Shown here: one piece after another, positions 1 through 9,695 of the stretch
Layout: each line of letters starts with the position of its first letter
Position numbering within the stretch: the first letter of the stretch is position 1
NCBI GenBank assembly: GCA_000372785.1
Contig: KB889780.1
Coordinates: forward strand, 1 to 38,684
Length of the DNA stretch: 38,684 bases
Direction: 5' to 3'
Source: a gamma proteobacterium SCGC AB-629-P17
Lineage (GTDB): Bacteria > Pseudomonadota > Gammaproteobacteria > PS1 > Pseudothioglobaceae
The notes under the pieces: generated by a model
Told to the model about the DNA's origin: nothing
What the model saw: only the letters and a program-made list of their open reading frames with translations
Database searches by the model: none
Position numbers and translations under genes: made by a program

Positions 1-933
1 CTGCTAAAAGATGCATTTAGACCAAACCTAGTGCAGACTTTAGAGGGCAACCCTGCACTAATTCATGGCGGTCCTTTTGCCAATATCGCGCACGGTTGCA
101 ACTCGGTGATTGCAACTAAGACAGCACTTAAGTTGTCAGACTATGTTGTTACAGAGGCAGGTTTTGGTGCAGATTTGGGTGCTGAAAAATTCTTTGACAT
201 TAAATGTCGTAAGGCAGGACTAGCTCCTGATGCAGTTGTATTAGTTGCAACCATTAGAGCTCTTAAGCATCAAGGTGGGGTTGCGAAGGACGACTTAAAT
301 ACCGAAAATACTGAAGCTCTTTATAAAGGCTGTACAAATTTGGGTAGACATATTCGCAACTTAAGTCAATTCGGCGTACCACTAGTTATTGGAATTAACA
401 AATTTGTTTCTGATACTGAAGCCGAATTTCAAGTAATCAGAGATTATTGTGAGCAATTTAATGTTGATGTAAGTGTCACTAGTCACTGGGAGCATGGTGG
501 AGATGGTTCGATTGATTTAGCAGAAAAAGTTCTTAAGTTAGCAGATTCAGGTGCCTCTCAATTCAAGACGTTGTACGATGACGAGATGCCACTTTTGGAG
601 AAAGTGGAAACGATAGCTAAAACTCTTTACCGTGCAGATGAAGTTTTAGCCGATAAGACGGTTAGAGATAAACTGAACTGGTTCCAAGATAATGGTTTTG
701 GACATTTACCAGTTTGTATAGCCAAAACGCAATATAGCTTTTCTACGGATCCACAGTTATTGGGTGCACCTACTGGCCATTCAATGTCAATTCGTGAGGT
801 AAGACTCTCAGCTGGTGCTGAATTTGTTGTGGTTGTTTGTGGGGCCATTATGACTATGCCTGGATTACCCAGGGTTCCGGCTGCCGATAAAATTAAATTG
901 GACGACAACGGATTAGTGCAAGGTCTGTTTTAA
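1..933 (+). CDS. fhs: Formate-tetrahydrofolate ligase (10-formyl-THF synthetase), 3' part only
   Basis: The frame is open from base 1, so the gene begins upstream of the window and only its last 310 residues are here (the family is usually about 555). It interconverts formate, ATP and tetrahydrofolate with 10-formyl-THF in the cytoplasm. Diagnostic family stretches are visible: [12 protein letters not shown] followed by [14 protein letters not shown] near the start of the fragment, then [13 protein letters not shown], and the C-terminal [12 protein letters not shown] ending in GLVQGLF. The first ATG-like start inside the window is GTG at base 31, which is internal to a conserved block and is not the true start. 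fdhD follows 3 bases after the stop, and formate dehydrogenase genes come next. This context suggests the enzyme works with formate oxidation in one-carbon metabolism (inference). Confidence 0.96.
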   Translation: MLKDAFRPNLVQTLEGNPALIHGGPFANIAHGCNSVIATKTALKLSDYVVTEAGFGADLGAEKFFDIKCRKAGLAPDAVVLVATIRALKHQGGVAKDDLNTENTEALYKGCTNLGRHIRNLSQFGVPLVIGINKFVSDTEAEFQVIRDYCEQFNVDVSVTSHWEHGGDGSIDLAEKVLKLADSGASQFKTLYDDEMPLLEKVETIAKTLYRADEVLADKTVRDKLNWFQDNGFGHLPVCIAKTQYSFSTDPQLLGAPTGHSMSIREVRLSAGAEFVVVVCGAIMTMPGLPRVPAADKIKLDDNGLVQGLF

Positions 934-936
934 AAG

Positions 937-1791
937 ATGAACGTTAGCGATACACTAGACTACGATATTCATAGGGTTGAGGATTCAATCCTTAAAGATT
1001 CGAGTGATTGTATAGCCATCGAAGAGCCGCTTGAGATAGCTGTTCGTTACTTCAAAAATGACGAATGGATAGTTGAACCATTAATGGTTACCATGAGAAC
1101 GCCTGGTGACGACGAATCTCTGGTAAGCGGGCTGCTTTTTTCTGAAGGTATTATTCAGGACAAAGCTGCAATTGATAAGATTGTTCCAAATGGAGAAAAT
1201 GAAGGTAAGTACGATATTGACAATTCACTGATTGTTACTTTAACGAAAGGCAATCAGCTAGATTTAAAGAATTTGCAACGTCATTTTATGGTTAACTCTA
1301 GTTGTGGTGTTTGTGGCAAGGGCACTCTAAATGCGATAGAGATTGCTTATGAGCCAGAGATCGATAAAAAAGGCCCGATAGTGAGTGTTGATCTGATTAC
1401 AAAATTGCCTGATATATTAAAGGAGAGGCAAGAGCAGTTTGTCAATACCGGAGGTGTTCATGCCAGTGCTTTATTGAGTGAGGGAGGTGAGATCCTTCAT
1501 TTGGCTGAAGATGTTGGAAGACATAATGCGTTAGATAAACTGATTGGTTATATTAGGTGTAACGATATGTTGCGCCCTCTTGAGCAGTTTGTAATGTGTT
1601 CGGGTCGTTTGGGATTCGATATCATTCAAAAAGCATTGATGTCTGATATTGGAATGATTGTAGGTATTGGGGCTCCAACCTCATTAGCCCTAGATTTAGC
1701 AGGGAAATTTGATATTACTTTAGTTGGTTTTATCAAAAAAAAGAAATATAATATCTACACTGGTGCATGGCGCATCGCAGAAAGGTTTTAG
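937..1791 (+). CDS. fdhD: FdhD, formate dehydrogenase sulfurtransferase/accessory protein
   Basis: The 284-residue protein matches the FdhD family in length and motifs. FdhD carries sulfur from the IscS desulfurase to the molybdenum cofactor and is required for active formate dehydrogenase. The two conserved cysteines lie in the SSCGVCGKGT motif (CxxC, about residue 125). The TGGVHASALL and EDVGRHNALDKLIGY blocks are also present, and the C-terminal NIYTGAWRI resembles the usual family ending. It starts 3 bases after the fhs stop and ends 8 bases before the fdsB start. It is therefore almost certainly co-transcribed with the enzyme it matures. No strong Shine-Dalgarno is visible before the ATG, so translation may be coupled to fhs. 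Confidence 0.95.
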   Translation: MNVSDTLDYDIHRVEDSILKDSSDCIAIEEPLEIAVRYFKNDEWIVEPLMVTMRTPGDDESLVSGLLFSEGIIQDKAAIDKIVPNGENEGKYDIDNSLIVTLTKGNQLDLKNLQRHFMVNSSCGVCGKGTLNAIEIAYEPEIDKKGPIVSVDLITKLPDILKERQEQFVNTGGVHASALLSEGGEILHLAEDVGRHNALDKLIGYIRCNDMLRPLEQFVMCSGRLGFDIIQKALMSDIGMIVGIGAPTSLALDLAGKFDITLVGFIKKKKYNIYTGAWRIAERF

Positions 1792-1799
1792 GAGAATCA

Positions 1800-3440
1800 A
1801 TGTCTAGAAATATCAGTTTATTGTCAGGCAAAAAAGACGACAAAAACAATTTGTTTGCCAAGATTACTGCGAGCCCATCTGATAGCAGTGACAGCCAACT
1901 TGCCAGTGAATACAATATGGGTATTTCAACCATTCATAGTACGAAGAGTTTTTATGATTTTTTAGGTGAAGATTTTAAAAGTAAGAAAGCTTTTGTTTGT
2001 CAAGGAAGTGCTTGTCTTTGTCGAGGTACCCAAGACGCGGTCATTGATAAATTAAGTGACAAGTTTGGTGCAGAGAATATTGGCGAGATGATTTGCCTAG
2101 GTAGATGTTATGAAAATAGTGCCTTTTACTATGATGGTCAAAATTATTCAGGCAATGACATCAATAAACTAGATCAAATTGTTGCAGGTAAGCATACGAG
2201 CACTAAGTATGAAATGAAGTCATACGCAGATGTTTCATTCTTGGTTGAAGACGAAGTCTTCTCTAGTTATGACGATTTTAAGGATCTACTACAAACGTCT
2301 TTTGCCTCTGATAAGGCTGATTTAATTGCCATACTGAAAGAATCAGGCCTTCGTGGACGTGGGGGTGCGGGCTTCCCAACAGGCATGAAGTGGGAATTTT
2401 GCCAGGCCCAAGAAGCGAGTGCGAAATATGTTGTTTGTAATGCTGACGAGGGAGATCCTGGTGCATTTTCTGATAGATATATACTTGAGGAGCAAACTCT
2501 AAAGCTACTCTTTGGTATGGTTATTTGTGGCTATATTATTGGTTCAAAGCAGGGTTTTTTATATATTCGTGGTGAGTATCCTGAATCCATTAAGGCGAAC
2601 AATGATGCCTTAGCAAAGCTTCGTGAATTGGGACTGTTAGGTGAAAACATTCTTGGCAGCGGTTTTGACTTTGACATGAGTGTTGTTGAAGGTCAAGGTG
2701 CATACATTTGTGGTGAAGAGACTGCACTGATAGCTTCTATTGAGGGTCGTCGCGCTGAAGTGGATGTACGTCCTCCTTTTCCAACAGTCGAAGGTTTGTA
2801 CAAAAAACCAACAGTTGTTAATAATGTCGAAAGTTTAGCGGCTGTTCCTGTTATTTTTAAACTAGGTGGTGAATCCTTTAAGAAAATCGGTAATGGCAAA
2901 TCAACAGGAACAAAACTCATTTCTCTGGATGGCTACTTTAACAATCCAGGCCTTTATGAGGTCGATATGGCAGCTCCTATGGGTTTCATTATTGATGAAG
3001 TTGGTGGTGGATTTAATGAAGATATTAAAGCTATACAGATCGGGGGCCCGCTCGGTGGAGTGGTACCAGTCGATATTCTCAGGACTCTTACACTAGATTT
3101 CGAATCTTTTGATGAAGGTGGTTTTCTGCTCGGTCATGCAAGTTTTGTGTGTATACCTCGATCCTTTTCTGCGGTGGAGTATGCAAAACACTTGTTCGCA
3201 TTTACAGCTCACGAGTCTTGTGGCAAGTGCTTTCCATGCCGATTAGGTGCAACTCGTGGTAAAGAAATGTTAGAATCAGCATTAGAAAAAGATCAAAAAT
3301 TCTCAGAAGAATTGATTAATGATTTATTAGAAACAATGGAAGTAGGTTCGCTATGTGCCCTAGGCGGTGGTCTACCACTAGCAATCAAAAATTTACTCGA
3401 GCACTGTGCTGACGAGTTTAAGCCTTTAATGGAGAAGTAG
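1800..3440 (+). CDS. fdsB: NAD-dependent formate dehydrogenase beta (diaphorase) subunit with fused NuoE-like ferredoxin head
   Basis: The subunit passes electrons from formate oxidation to NAD+. The longest frame begins at 1767 inside fdhD. I chose ATG 1800 because AGGAGA (1790-1795) lies just before it, giving 546 residues. Residues about 60-110 form a NuoE-like thioredoxin-fold [2Fe-2S] domain with C67-x4-C72 and C99-x3-C103. The NuoF part follows: the NADH-binding GLRGRGGAGFPTG (about 183-195), the FMN-binding CNADEGDPGAFSDR, GAYICGEETAL, and the [4Fe-4S] site SCGKCFPC plus a later Cys in LCALGG. In characterised Fds enzymes a separate gamma subunit (FdsG) carries the 2Fe-2S domain; no such gene is present here. 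The gene sits directly upstream of fdsA (1 base between stop and start). A NuoF of complex I or a hydrogenase diaphorase is unlikely given fdsA next door. Confidence 0.93.
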   Translation: MSRNISLLSGKKDDKNNLFAKITASPSDSSDSQLASEYNMGISTIHSTKSFYDFLGEDFKSKKAFVCQGSACLCRGTQDAVIDKLSDKFGAENIGEMICLGRCYENSAFYYDGQNYSGNDINKLDQIVAGKHTSTKYEMKSYADVSFLVEDEVFSSYDDFKDLLQTSFASDKADLIAILKESGLRGRGGAGFPTGMKWEFCQAQEASAKYVVCNADEGDPGAFSDRYILEEQTLKLLFGMVICGYIIGSKQGFLYIRGEYPESIKANNDALAKLRELGLLGENILGSGFDFDMSVVEGQGAYICGEETALIASIEGRRAEVDVRPPFPTVEGLYKKPTVVNNVESLAAVPVIFKLGGESFKKIGNGKSTGTKLISLDGYFNNPGLYEVDMAAPMGFIIDEVGGGFNEDIKAIQIGGPLGGVVPVDILRTLTLDFESFDEGGFLLGHASFVCIPRSFSAVEYAKHLFAFTAHESCGKCFPCRLGATRGKEMLESALEKDQKFSEELINDLLETMEVGSLCALGGGLPLAIKNLLEHCADEFKPLMEK

Positions 3441-3441
3441 T

Positions 3442-6156
3442 ATGTCAGATAATCCACAAGGTGTATTCATTGATGATGTTGAGTTTCCATTTGACGACTC
3501 AACATCTATCTTAGAATTTAGTAACAAATCCTTGGGTGAAAAAATTATCCCAACGCTTTGTGATGACGTCAATCTAAAACCTTATGGAGCTTGCCGTGTT
3601 TGTTCAGTTGAAGTTCAACACGCAGAAGATGGGCCAAAGAGAACTGTTGCCTCTTGCCATACACCGATTAATCCTGGTATGCGAATTTATACCAATTCTG
3701 ATAGTATTAAAACGCTTCGTAGAAACATCGTTGAGTTGGTTTTGAGTGACCATCCGCCAGAGTGTTTAACTTGTGAAGTAAATGGTAACTGTGAGTTGCA
3801 AGATGTTGCTGCAAGTGTTGGTGTTAGGCAAATTCGTTACGCAAAGGGAGAGAATCACCTTGACCGTGAAAAAGATTTGTCGCATGCCTATATGCGTATG
3901 GATCTTTCTAAGTGTATTAACTGTTCTCGGTGCGTGCGTGCCTGTGATGAAGTTCAGGGCCAGTTCACACTGACGATGACAGGTCGTGGTTTTGAATCAC
4001 GAATTACAACTGATAACGATATGCTGTTCGGTGATTCTTCTTGTGTTTCGTGTGGTGCTTGTGCGCAAACTTGTCCAACATCGGCGATTTCAGATGTTTT
4101 CCAGTCAAAATCAGTCGAAGCTGATAAGACGGTTCGCACAACCTGTTCATATTGTGGTGTAGGCTGTAACCTAGAAGTGGCAGTAAAGAATGATGAAGTG
4201 TTGTCAATAAGAGCACCTCAAGATGCAGTCAATGCTGGACATACTTGTCTGAAAGGTCGCTATGCCTTTAAATTCTATAACCATGAAGACAGACTAACAT
4301 CACCACTCATTAGAAAAAACGGGGAACTGGTTCCTTGCTCATGGGATGAAGCTTTAGACTTTATCAAAGACAAATTTGAATCAATCAGAGCTGAACATGG
4401 TCCGGATGCGATCGCTGGGATTTCATCGGCGCGTTGCACTAACGAAGAAAACTATATGTTCCAAAAAATGATTCGTCAATTAGTGGGTACTAACAATATT
4501 GACTGTTGTGCTCGAGTTTGTCACTCACCAACTGCTTGGGGGATGCAGCAATCTTTTGGTACTGGAGCTGGAACAAACTCAGCTTATGATATCCCTTTAG
4601 CCGATTTAATGATAGTTATTGGCGCCAACCCGACAGCTGCTCACCCTGTCACAGGGGCAAAAATTAAACAGCAAGCGATGGCTGGTGCAACACTTATTGT
4701 GATTGATCCAGTGAAGACTGAATTGGCTCGTATGGCTGACTACCATTTACAACTTAAGCCGGGCACAAATGTTGCCGTACTTAACATGATGCAGTACTTT
4801 ATTGTTGAAGCTGACCTTGTCGACCATGAGTTTATTAAAGAGCGTTGTGAAGGTGGTGAAGAGGTCCTTGAAAAAATCAAAGAGATTGATGTTGATGCAA
4901 TGGCTGAGGTTAGTGGTTTAGACAAAGAAGAAGTTAAAGCAGTAGCTCTTGCTTATGCAACTGCTAACAATGCAATGGAGTTCCATGGTCTAGGTGTCAC
5001 TGAACACTCCCAGGGGTCTCAAACAGTGATGCTGATTTCTAACTTGGCTATGATGACAAATAACATTGGTCGGCCGGGTGTTGGTGTGAACCCGCTACGT
5101 GGCCAGAATAATGTGCAAGGTGCTGCAGATATGGGATGTCAACCACACCATGGTCCAGGTTACTTATGGATGGACCAAAAGGAAGTACAAGATTTTTATG
5201 AAGACAGATTAGGACTGCCAACACCTACAACGCCTGGTAAAAAGATTCCTGAAATGTTTGATGGAGCCATAGATGGTTCCTTGAAGGCTTTGTGGATTTT
5301 TGCTGAGGATGTTGTGCAAACAGACCCGAACACTCACCACGTTGTCAAGGCTATGAATTCACTAGACTTGCTTGTTGTTCAGGAAATATTTATGAGTGAA
5401 ACAGCAAGAATGGCAGATGTTGTTCTGCCTGGTACAACCTTCCTAGAAAAGAGTGGAACATTTACTAATACTGAACGTCGAGTTCAACAGGTTAATGCAG
5501 CTGTTAAGCCACTTTCTGGCACTAAAACAGATGGTCAAATCATTGTTGAAATGATGCGTAAGTTAGGTTTTGACCAACCTGATTATGATGCTGCTGAAGT
5601 GCTCAAAGAGGTTGCCAGTGTTGTTTCTTTTTTCGAGGGTATTACTTGGGAAGGTTTAGGTGCAAGCCCTACTGGACTGCAGTGGCCTGTTAACAAGAAG
5701 GGTGAAGATACGCAGATACTGCATATTGGAGAATTCAAGCGTGGTAAGGGTAAGTTCCATTACTATGATTGGAGAGAGAGCGAAGAGCTTGTTAAACACA
5801 AAAATGAGTATCCATTCATTTTAACTACAAGTCGTGAACTTCAACACTACAACTGTGCGACGATGACTAGAAGAACTTCGAATGTTGAGATTCTTCCGAA
5901 AGACGTTATCATGCTCAATCCTAGGGATGCAAAAGCAAAAGAGCTTGTAACTGGTGATCGTGCAACATTGAAGTCTGACCGCGGCGAAATCACTCTTGAC
6001 GTTGAAGTGACTGACCGCGTTAAGAAGGGTGTTGTAAGGACAACCTTCCACTTTCCTGAGGTGTTAATTAACGAGGTGACAAGTGCTGTTACGGACGAAG
6101 AAACGAAATGTCCTGAATACAAGGTCGTTGCGGTTGACGTCTTAAAGGCTTCCTAA
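3442..6156 (+). CDS. fdsA: Molybdenum formate dehydrogenase catalytic alpha subunit
   Basis: This 904-residue protein oxidises formate to CO2 at a bis-MGD molybdenum (or tungsten) centre in the cytoplasm. Cluster ligands are visible in order. A [2Fe-2S] plant-type site has C40, C51, C54 and C72. A His-Cys3 [4Fe-4S] site (H104, C108, C111, C117) follows. Two ferredoxin-type sites come next: C158/161/164/168 and C201/204/207/211. The active-site-proximal [4Fe-4S] is TTCSYCGVGC plus C269. The catalytic motif DCCARVCHSPT has Cys360 where E. coli FdhF has selenocysteine, followed by His361, so no SECIS is needed. The C-terminal 110 residues are the molybdopterin-dinucleotide-binding domain. GGAG inside the end of fdsB serves as ribosome-binding site. 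Small FdsC and FdsD subunits, usual in Fds operons, are absent downstream. Confidence 0.95.
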   Translation: MSDNPQGVFIDDVEFPFDDSTSILEFSNKSLGEKIIPTLCDDVNLKPYGACRVCSVEVQHAEDGPKRTVASCHTPINPGMRIYTNSDSIKTLRRNIVELVLSDHPPECLTCEVNGNCELQDVAASVGVRQIRYAKGENHLDREKDLSHAYMRMDLSKCINCSRCVRACDEVQGQFTLTMTGRGFESRITTDNDMLFGDSSCVSCGACAQTCPTSAISDVFQSKSVEADKTVRTTCSYCGVGCNLEVAVKNDEVLSIRAPQDAVNAGHTCLKGRYAFKFYNHEDRLTSPLIRKNGELVPCSWDEALDFIKDKFESIRAEHGPDAIAGISSARCTNEENYMFQKMIRQLVGTNNIDCCARVCHSPTAWGMQQSFGTGAGTNSAYDIPLADLMIVIGANPTAAHPVTGAKIKQQAMAGATLIVIDPVKTELARMADYHLQLKPGTNVAVLNMMQYFIVEADLVDHEFIKERCEGGEEVLEKIKEIDVDAMAEVSGLDKEEVKAVALAYATANNAMEFHGLGVTEHSQGSQTVMLISNLAMMTNNIGRPGVGVNPLRGQNNVQGAADMGCQPHHGPGYLWMDQKEVQDFYEDRLGLPTPTTPGKKIPEMFDGAIDGSLKALWIFAEDVVQTDPNTHHVVKAMNSLDLLVVQEIFMSETARMADVVLPGTTFLEKSGTFTNTERRVQQVNAAVKPLSGTKTDGQIIVEMMRKLGFDQPDYDAAEVLKEVASVVSFFEGITWEGLGASPTGLQWPVNKKGEDTQILHIGEFKRGKGKFHYYDWRESEELVKHKNEYPFILTTSRELQHYNCATMTRRTSNVEILPKDVIMLNPRDAKAKELVTGDRATLKSDRGEITLDVEVTDRVKKGVVRTTFHFPEVLINEVTSAVTDEETKCPEYKVVAVDVLKAS

Positions 6157-6170
6157 ACCTACCATCGAAA

Positions 6171-6187
6171 TGAGTCGGTATGACTCA
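6171..6187. terminator. Small hairpin between convergent fdsA and ppsR
   Basis: TGAGTC (6171-6176) pairs with GACTCA (6182-6187) around a 5-base loop, in the 34 bases between the two convergent stop codons. There is no proper T-tract on either side, so it is a weak terminator candidate at best. Confidence 0.3.
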
Positions 6188-6190
6188 CTT

Positions 6191-7003
6191 CTAATAGCGT
6201 CTTTTTACAGCGCTTTTGTTTAGGATTCTTCCGGCAATTTCCTCTATTGATGTATGGCTCGTGTCAAGAAATGGTACTTGATTTTGTACAAACATATCTT
6301 CTGCTAGTTTGACTTCTTTACGGCATTGGTCGATTGATGCATAACCACTATTCGAACGTCTTTCATCACGAATATTTTGCAGACGAACAGGATTGATACT
6401 TAGTCCAAATAGCTTATTTTTGTTCTTTTGAAGAATTTTGGGTAGTTTTATTGTTTCTAAGTCTTCATCTATCAGTGGATAGTTTGCTGCGAATATCCCA
6501 TATTGCAAAGCAAGAAACAGACAAGTTGGGGTTTTTCCAGAACGAGAAACGCCTGTTAGGATAATATCAGCTCTGTCATAGTTCTTGATATTGAGGCCAT
6601 CATCACAACTGAGCGCGAAATTAATACTATCAATACGATTTCCATAGTTATTTTCGTCTGTCATGCTATGAAGTAATCCCACAGTCTGAGATGATTTAGT
6701 GCCAAGTGTTTTTTCTAATTTAGAGATAAAAGTTTCAAAAAAATCGAAGAAAATACCACCACTATTAATTAATAATTGTCGATACTCTTTTGAGATTTGA
6801 GTACTAAAAATTAAAGCAGGCTGACCATCAGTCTCAGAAGCTTCCTTAACTTGATTTGCAGCATGTTCTGCCTTCGAGAGTGAGTCAATAAATGCTATGT
6901 TGACACGCATAAATTCTATATCATTGAATTGAGTGAGCAAACTATTTCCCAACGCTTCTGCCGTCATGCCAGTTCTATCTGAAATAAAGAAAACGGTTCT
7001 CAT
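6191..7003 (-). CDS. ppsR: PEP synthase regulatory protein (DUF299 kinase/pyrophosphorylase)
   Basis: The 270-residue protein has the family's normal length (about 275). Family members inactivate PEP synthase by ADP-dependent phosphorylation of an active-site threonine and reactivate it by phosphate-dependent pyrophosphorylysis. The N-terminal start MRTVFFISDRTGMTAEALG and the P-loop GVSRSGKTPTC (about residue 150) are the recognisable signatures, followed by ANYPLIDEDL. It begins 16 bases after the stop of ppsA on the same strand, so enzyme and regulator are probably one transcript. No Shine-Dalgarno is visible before ATG 7003 (the preceding bases are AT-rich). This is one of several starts here lacking one. 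Confidence 0.95.
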   Translation of the reverse strand: MRTVFFISDRTGMTAEALGNSLLTQFNDIEFMRVNIAFIDSLSKAEHAANQVKEASETDGQPALIFSTQISKEYRQLLINSGGIFFDFFETFISKLEKTLGTKSSQTVGLLHSMTDENNYGNRIDSINFALSCDDGLNIKNYDRADIILTGVSRSGKTPTCLFLALQYGIFAANYPLIDEDLETIKLPKILQKNKNKLFGLSINPVRLQNIRDERRSNSGYASIDQCRKEVKLAEDMFVQNQVPFLDTSHTSIEEIAGRILNKSAVKRRY

Positions 7004-7019
7004 AGGATATTAATATAAT

Positions 7020-9395
7020 CTAAACGGCTCCAAGCCGATTCCAAGTTTCAACTACTGTATCAGGATTAAGAGAGATGCTGGTGATTTTTTGTTGTAAAAG
7101 CCATTCTGCAAAATCCGCATGGTCAGAAGGCCCCTGACCACAGATACCAATATACTTTCCTTGACGATGGCATGCCTCAATGGCCATAGCAATCATTTTT
7201 TTTACTGCATCATTTCTTTCATCAAAATCATCTGCAATTAATCCAGAGTCTCTATCCATCCCAAGTGTCAGCTGCGTTAGGTCATTTGAGCCAATGGAGA
7301 AGCCATCAAAGTACTGTAAAAAATCATCTGCTAGAATGGCATTGGATGGTAGTTCGCACATCATGATAATTCGTAATTCATCTTTACCACGTTCTAACCC
7401 ATTTTCTTTTAATAGTTCGATGACATTTGCAGCCTCCTCGGTGGTGCGAACGAATGGAATCATAATCTCTACATTTCGCATATCCATGTCATTTCTAACT
7501 CTTTTAATTGCTTGACATTCTAATTCAAAACATTCTCTGAATTCAGTTGAAATATAGCGTGACGCACCTCTAAAGCCAATCATTGGATTCTCTTCATGGG
7601 GCTCGTAAAGATCTCCTGCAAAGAGGTTAGCATATTCATTAGATTTAAAATCAGACATGCGGATGATAACGGGTGAATGGGAAAAGCTTGCGGCGATTGT
7701 AGCAATTCCTTCCGTAAGCTTTTCGACATAAAAATCAACAGGGGACTTGTAACAAGCAGTTCTTCGTTCAATCTCAGACTTCAGTTTTCTTGGTAGTTGG
7801 TTAAATTCGAGCAAAGCTTTGGGATGTATTCCAATCGTATTGTTAATAATAAATTCAAGTCTTGCCAGTCCAACTCCGGCATTCGGAATGCTTGCAAAGT
7901 CAAAAGCACGAGAAGGATTGCCAACATTCATCATGATTTTTACGGGTACATCTGGTAAGTCGTTAATTTCAGTATAGGTGTGTTCAAATTTTAAAATCCC
8001 TTGATAAACTTGGCCCGTGTCGCCTTCTGCACAAGAGGCGGTAATTGATTGAGAATCTTCAAGTAATTTGGTTGCGTTGCCAGTGCCGACTATTGCGGGT
8101 ACTCCGAGCTCTCTTGCTATAATAGCCGCGTGGCATGTCCTACCACCTCGATTGGTAATAATTGCTGAAGCTAGCTTCATGACGGGTTCCCAATCGGGGT
8201 CAGTCATATCTGTCACAAGGACATCGCCTTTTTTTACTTGGCTCATCTCGGATAAATCTTGTATGACTCGAGTTTTGCCGGTGCCAATTTTTTGACCTAT
8301 TGCGCGACCTTCAATGATTATATTTGAAGTCTCCTGGAGTTGGTAGCGTTCAATTTTCTGAGCATTATTTTGTCGACTTTTGACGGTCTCAGGTCTTGCT
8401 TGAACGATGTAGAGCTTGCCATCATTGCCGTCAAGAGCCCACTCTATATCCATAGCCCTTCCATAGTGCAATTCAATTGCCATTGCATACTTTGCGAGTT
8501 GCTCTATTTGGACGTCGTCCAAACTAAATTGAAGTCGCTGCCTCTTTTCAACAGAAACAGTTTTTACGGAAATATTCGATTTAGCATCTGCATAAATCAT
8601 TTTGATGGACTTGGAACCCAACTTGCGGGATAAGATTGCGGGACGGTTAGAGCTTAATGTCGGTTTGTGGACATAAAATTCATCAGGGTTAACAGATCCT
8701 TGGACTACCGTTTCGCCCAGCCCATATGCTGAAGTAATAAAGACAACATCATCAAAGCCTGACTCTGTGTCAAGAGTAAACATGACACCACTTGAACCAA
8801 TATCACTTCGAACCATTTGCTGAACTCCGGCAGAAAGTGAAACTATTTTATGTTCAAATCCTTGGTGCACTCTATAGGCAATCGCTCTGTCGTTATATAA
8901 CGAAGCAAAGACCTTTTTAATAGAATGCAGAATATCATCGATGCCACTAACGTTTAGAAAAGTCTCTTGTTGTCCAGCGAACGAAGCTTCAGGTAGATCT
9001 TCAGCTGTTGCAGATGAGCGTACTGCAAACGTTACGTCTGGACCCAACTGATTCGTTAAAGCTTGATAACTGCTAACAATTGATTCGTAAAGCTCTTTCG
9101 GAAAAGGGGCATCTTCAATCCATTGGCGAATAGCTGCACCCGTTTTTGTTAGGTTCTCAATATTGGTAATATCAAGAGATAAAAGTAACTCGTTGATTTG
9201 ATGTCTCAGATTTGAATGGTTCAAAAAAGATTCAAACGCTTCCGCGGTTGTAGCAAAACCACCAGGCACTTGGATACCTCGTGAACTTAGACCACTAATC
9301 ATTTCCCCTAATGAAGCATTTTTCCCGCCAACTTTTTCTACGTCAGACATGCTGACATCATTTAACCAGACTACGTTTTCAGTCATCTCAGTCAT
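7020..9395 (-). CDS. ppsA: Phosphoenolpyruvate synthase
   Basis: PEP synthase converts pyruvate, ATP and water to PEP, AMP and phosphate, the first committed step of gluconeogenesis from C3 compounds. The 791-residue length matches E. coli PpsA. The N-terminal ATP-binding domain begins with [12 protein letters not shown]. The central phosphohistidine domain has the catalytic His422 in [16 protein letters not shown], with the target threonine of PpsR just before it (T420). The C-terminal PEP-binding barrel ends with [17 protein letters not shown]. Alternative in-frame starts exist at 9395 and 9386, and neither has a clear Shine-Dalgarno. It diverges from tkt across a 300-base control region. 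Pyruvate kinase, the opposing reaction, is encoded in the divergent cluster, so their joint control would avoid a futile cycle (inference). Confidence 0.96.
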   Translation of the reverse strand: MTEMTENVVWLNDVSMSDVEKVGGKNASLGEMISGLSSRGIQVPGGFATTAEAFESFLNHSNLRHQINELLLSLDITNIENLTKTGAAIRQWIEDAPFPKELYESIVSSYQALTNQLGPDVTFAVRSSATAEDLPEASFAGQQETFLNVSGIDDILHSIKKVFASLYNDRAIAYRVHQGFEHKIVSLSAGVQQMVRSDIGSSGVMFTLDTESGFDDVVFITSAYGLGETVVQGSVNPDEFYVHKPTLSSNRPAILSRKLGSKSIKMIYADAKSNISVKTVSVEKRQRLQFSLDDVQIEQLAKYAMAIELHYGRAMDIEWALDGNDGKLYIVQARPETVKSRQNNAQKIERYQLQETSNIIIEGRAIGQKIGTGKTRVIQDLSEMSQVKKGDVLVTDMTDPDWEPVMKLASAIITNRGGRTCHAAIIARELGVPAIVGTGNATKLLEDSQSITASCAEGDTGQVYQGILKFEHTYTEINDLPDVPVKIMMNVGNPSRAFDFASIPNAGVGLARLEFIINNTIGIHPKALLEFNQLPRKLKSEIERRTACYKSPVDFYVEKLTEGIATIAASFSHSPVIIRMSDFKSNEYANLFAGDLYEPHEENPMIGFRGASRYISTEFRECFELECQAIKRVRNDMDMRNVEIMIPFVRTTEEAANVIELLKENGLERGKDELRIIMMCELPSNAILADDFLQYFDGFSIGSNDLTQLTLGMDRDSGLIADDFDERNDAVKKMIAMAIEACHRQGKYIGICGQGPSDHADFAEWLLQQKITSISLNPDTVVETWNRLGAV

Positions 9396-9563
9396 AGAAT
9401 ATTAATCAATCAGCTAACAGTCGTTTTAAGAAAAGATCAATTTTGAATAAAATAATCACAAAAAGACACGTTTTGTAACAGAAGCTTTATATCAAAAAAA
9501 GTATAATTTTAATATACTAAAAATGAAATACATCAAAGAATTCTTCTGATTAGCATTTTTTTT

Positions 9564-9580
9564 TGATAATTGCATTATCA
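9564..9580. promoter_or_regulatory. 17-base perfect palindrome, candidate operator
   Basis: TGATAAT (9564-9570) and ATTATCA (9574-9580) form a perfect 7-3-7 inverted repeat, 115 bases upstream of tkt and 168 bases upstream of ppsA. T-run placement is on the wrong side for a terminator in either direction, so a dimeric regulator site is the more natural reading. The regulator is unknown. Confidence 0.4.
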
Positions 9581-9660
9581 GACTATATTGCAAGTGAAAA
9601 TTGTTATCAGTTTATGCACATATAGTGCCTTTTCCGGCAGAAAAAAGGGCAAAAAAAATG

Positions 9661-9666
9661 TATAAT
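9661..9666 (+). promoter_or_regulatory. Candidate -10 element for the tkt cluster
   Basis: TATAAT matches the sigma-70 consensus exactly. It would start transcription near 9673, leaving a leader of about 23 bases that contains AAGGT (9686-9690). The expected -35 position reads poorly. The longest tkt frame begins at TTG 9675, so this placement supports the downstream ATG. Confidence 0.45.
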
Positions 9667-9695
9667 ATTCGGTTTTGTATAAATCAAGGTCTAAC

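Larger units (their letters stand above)
9396..9695. promoter_or_regulatory. Divergent control region between ppsA and tkt
   Basis: This 300-base AT-rich region holds no convincing gene. It must carry the promoters of both the ppsA-ppsR and tkt-fba transcripts. Two palindromes are visible: AGTATA/TATACT with a 7-base centre (9500-9518) and TGATAAT-TGC-ATTATCA (9564-9580). A perfect TATAAT (9661-9666) lies 29 bases before the tkt start, but has no good -35 hexamer 16-18 bases upstream. That pattern suggests an activator-dependent promoter (inference). A T9 run precedes the second palindrome. Confidence 0.6.

Noticed and set aside
4500-4545. Possible selenocysteine site in the formate dehydrogenase
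   Set aside because: The active-site codon encodes cysteine (TGT, in DCCARVCHSP), and there is no in-frame TGA.
9675-9695. TTG 9675 as the transketolase start
   Set aside because: It lies at the likely transcript start just after TATAAT; ATG 9696 has an SD and matches the E. coli N-terminus.
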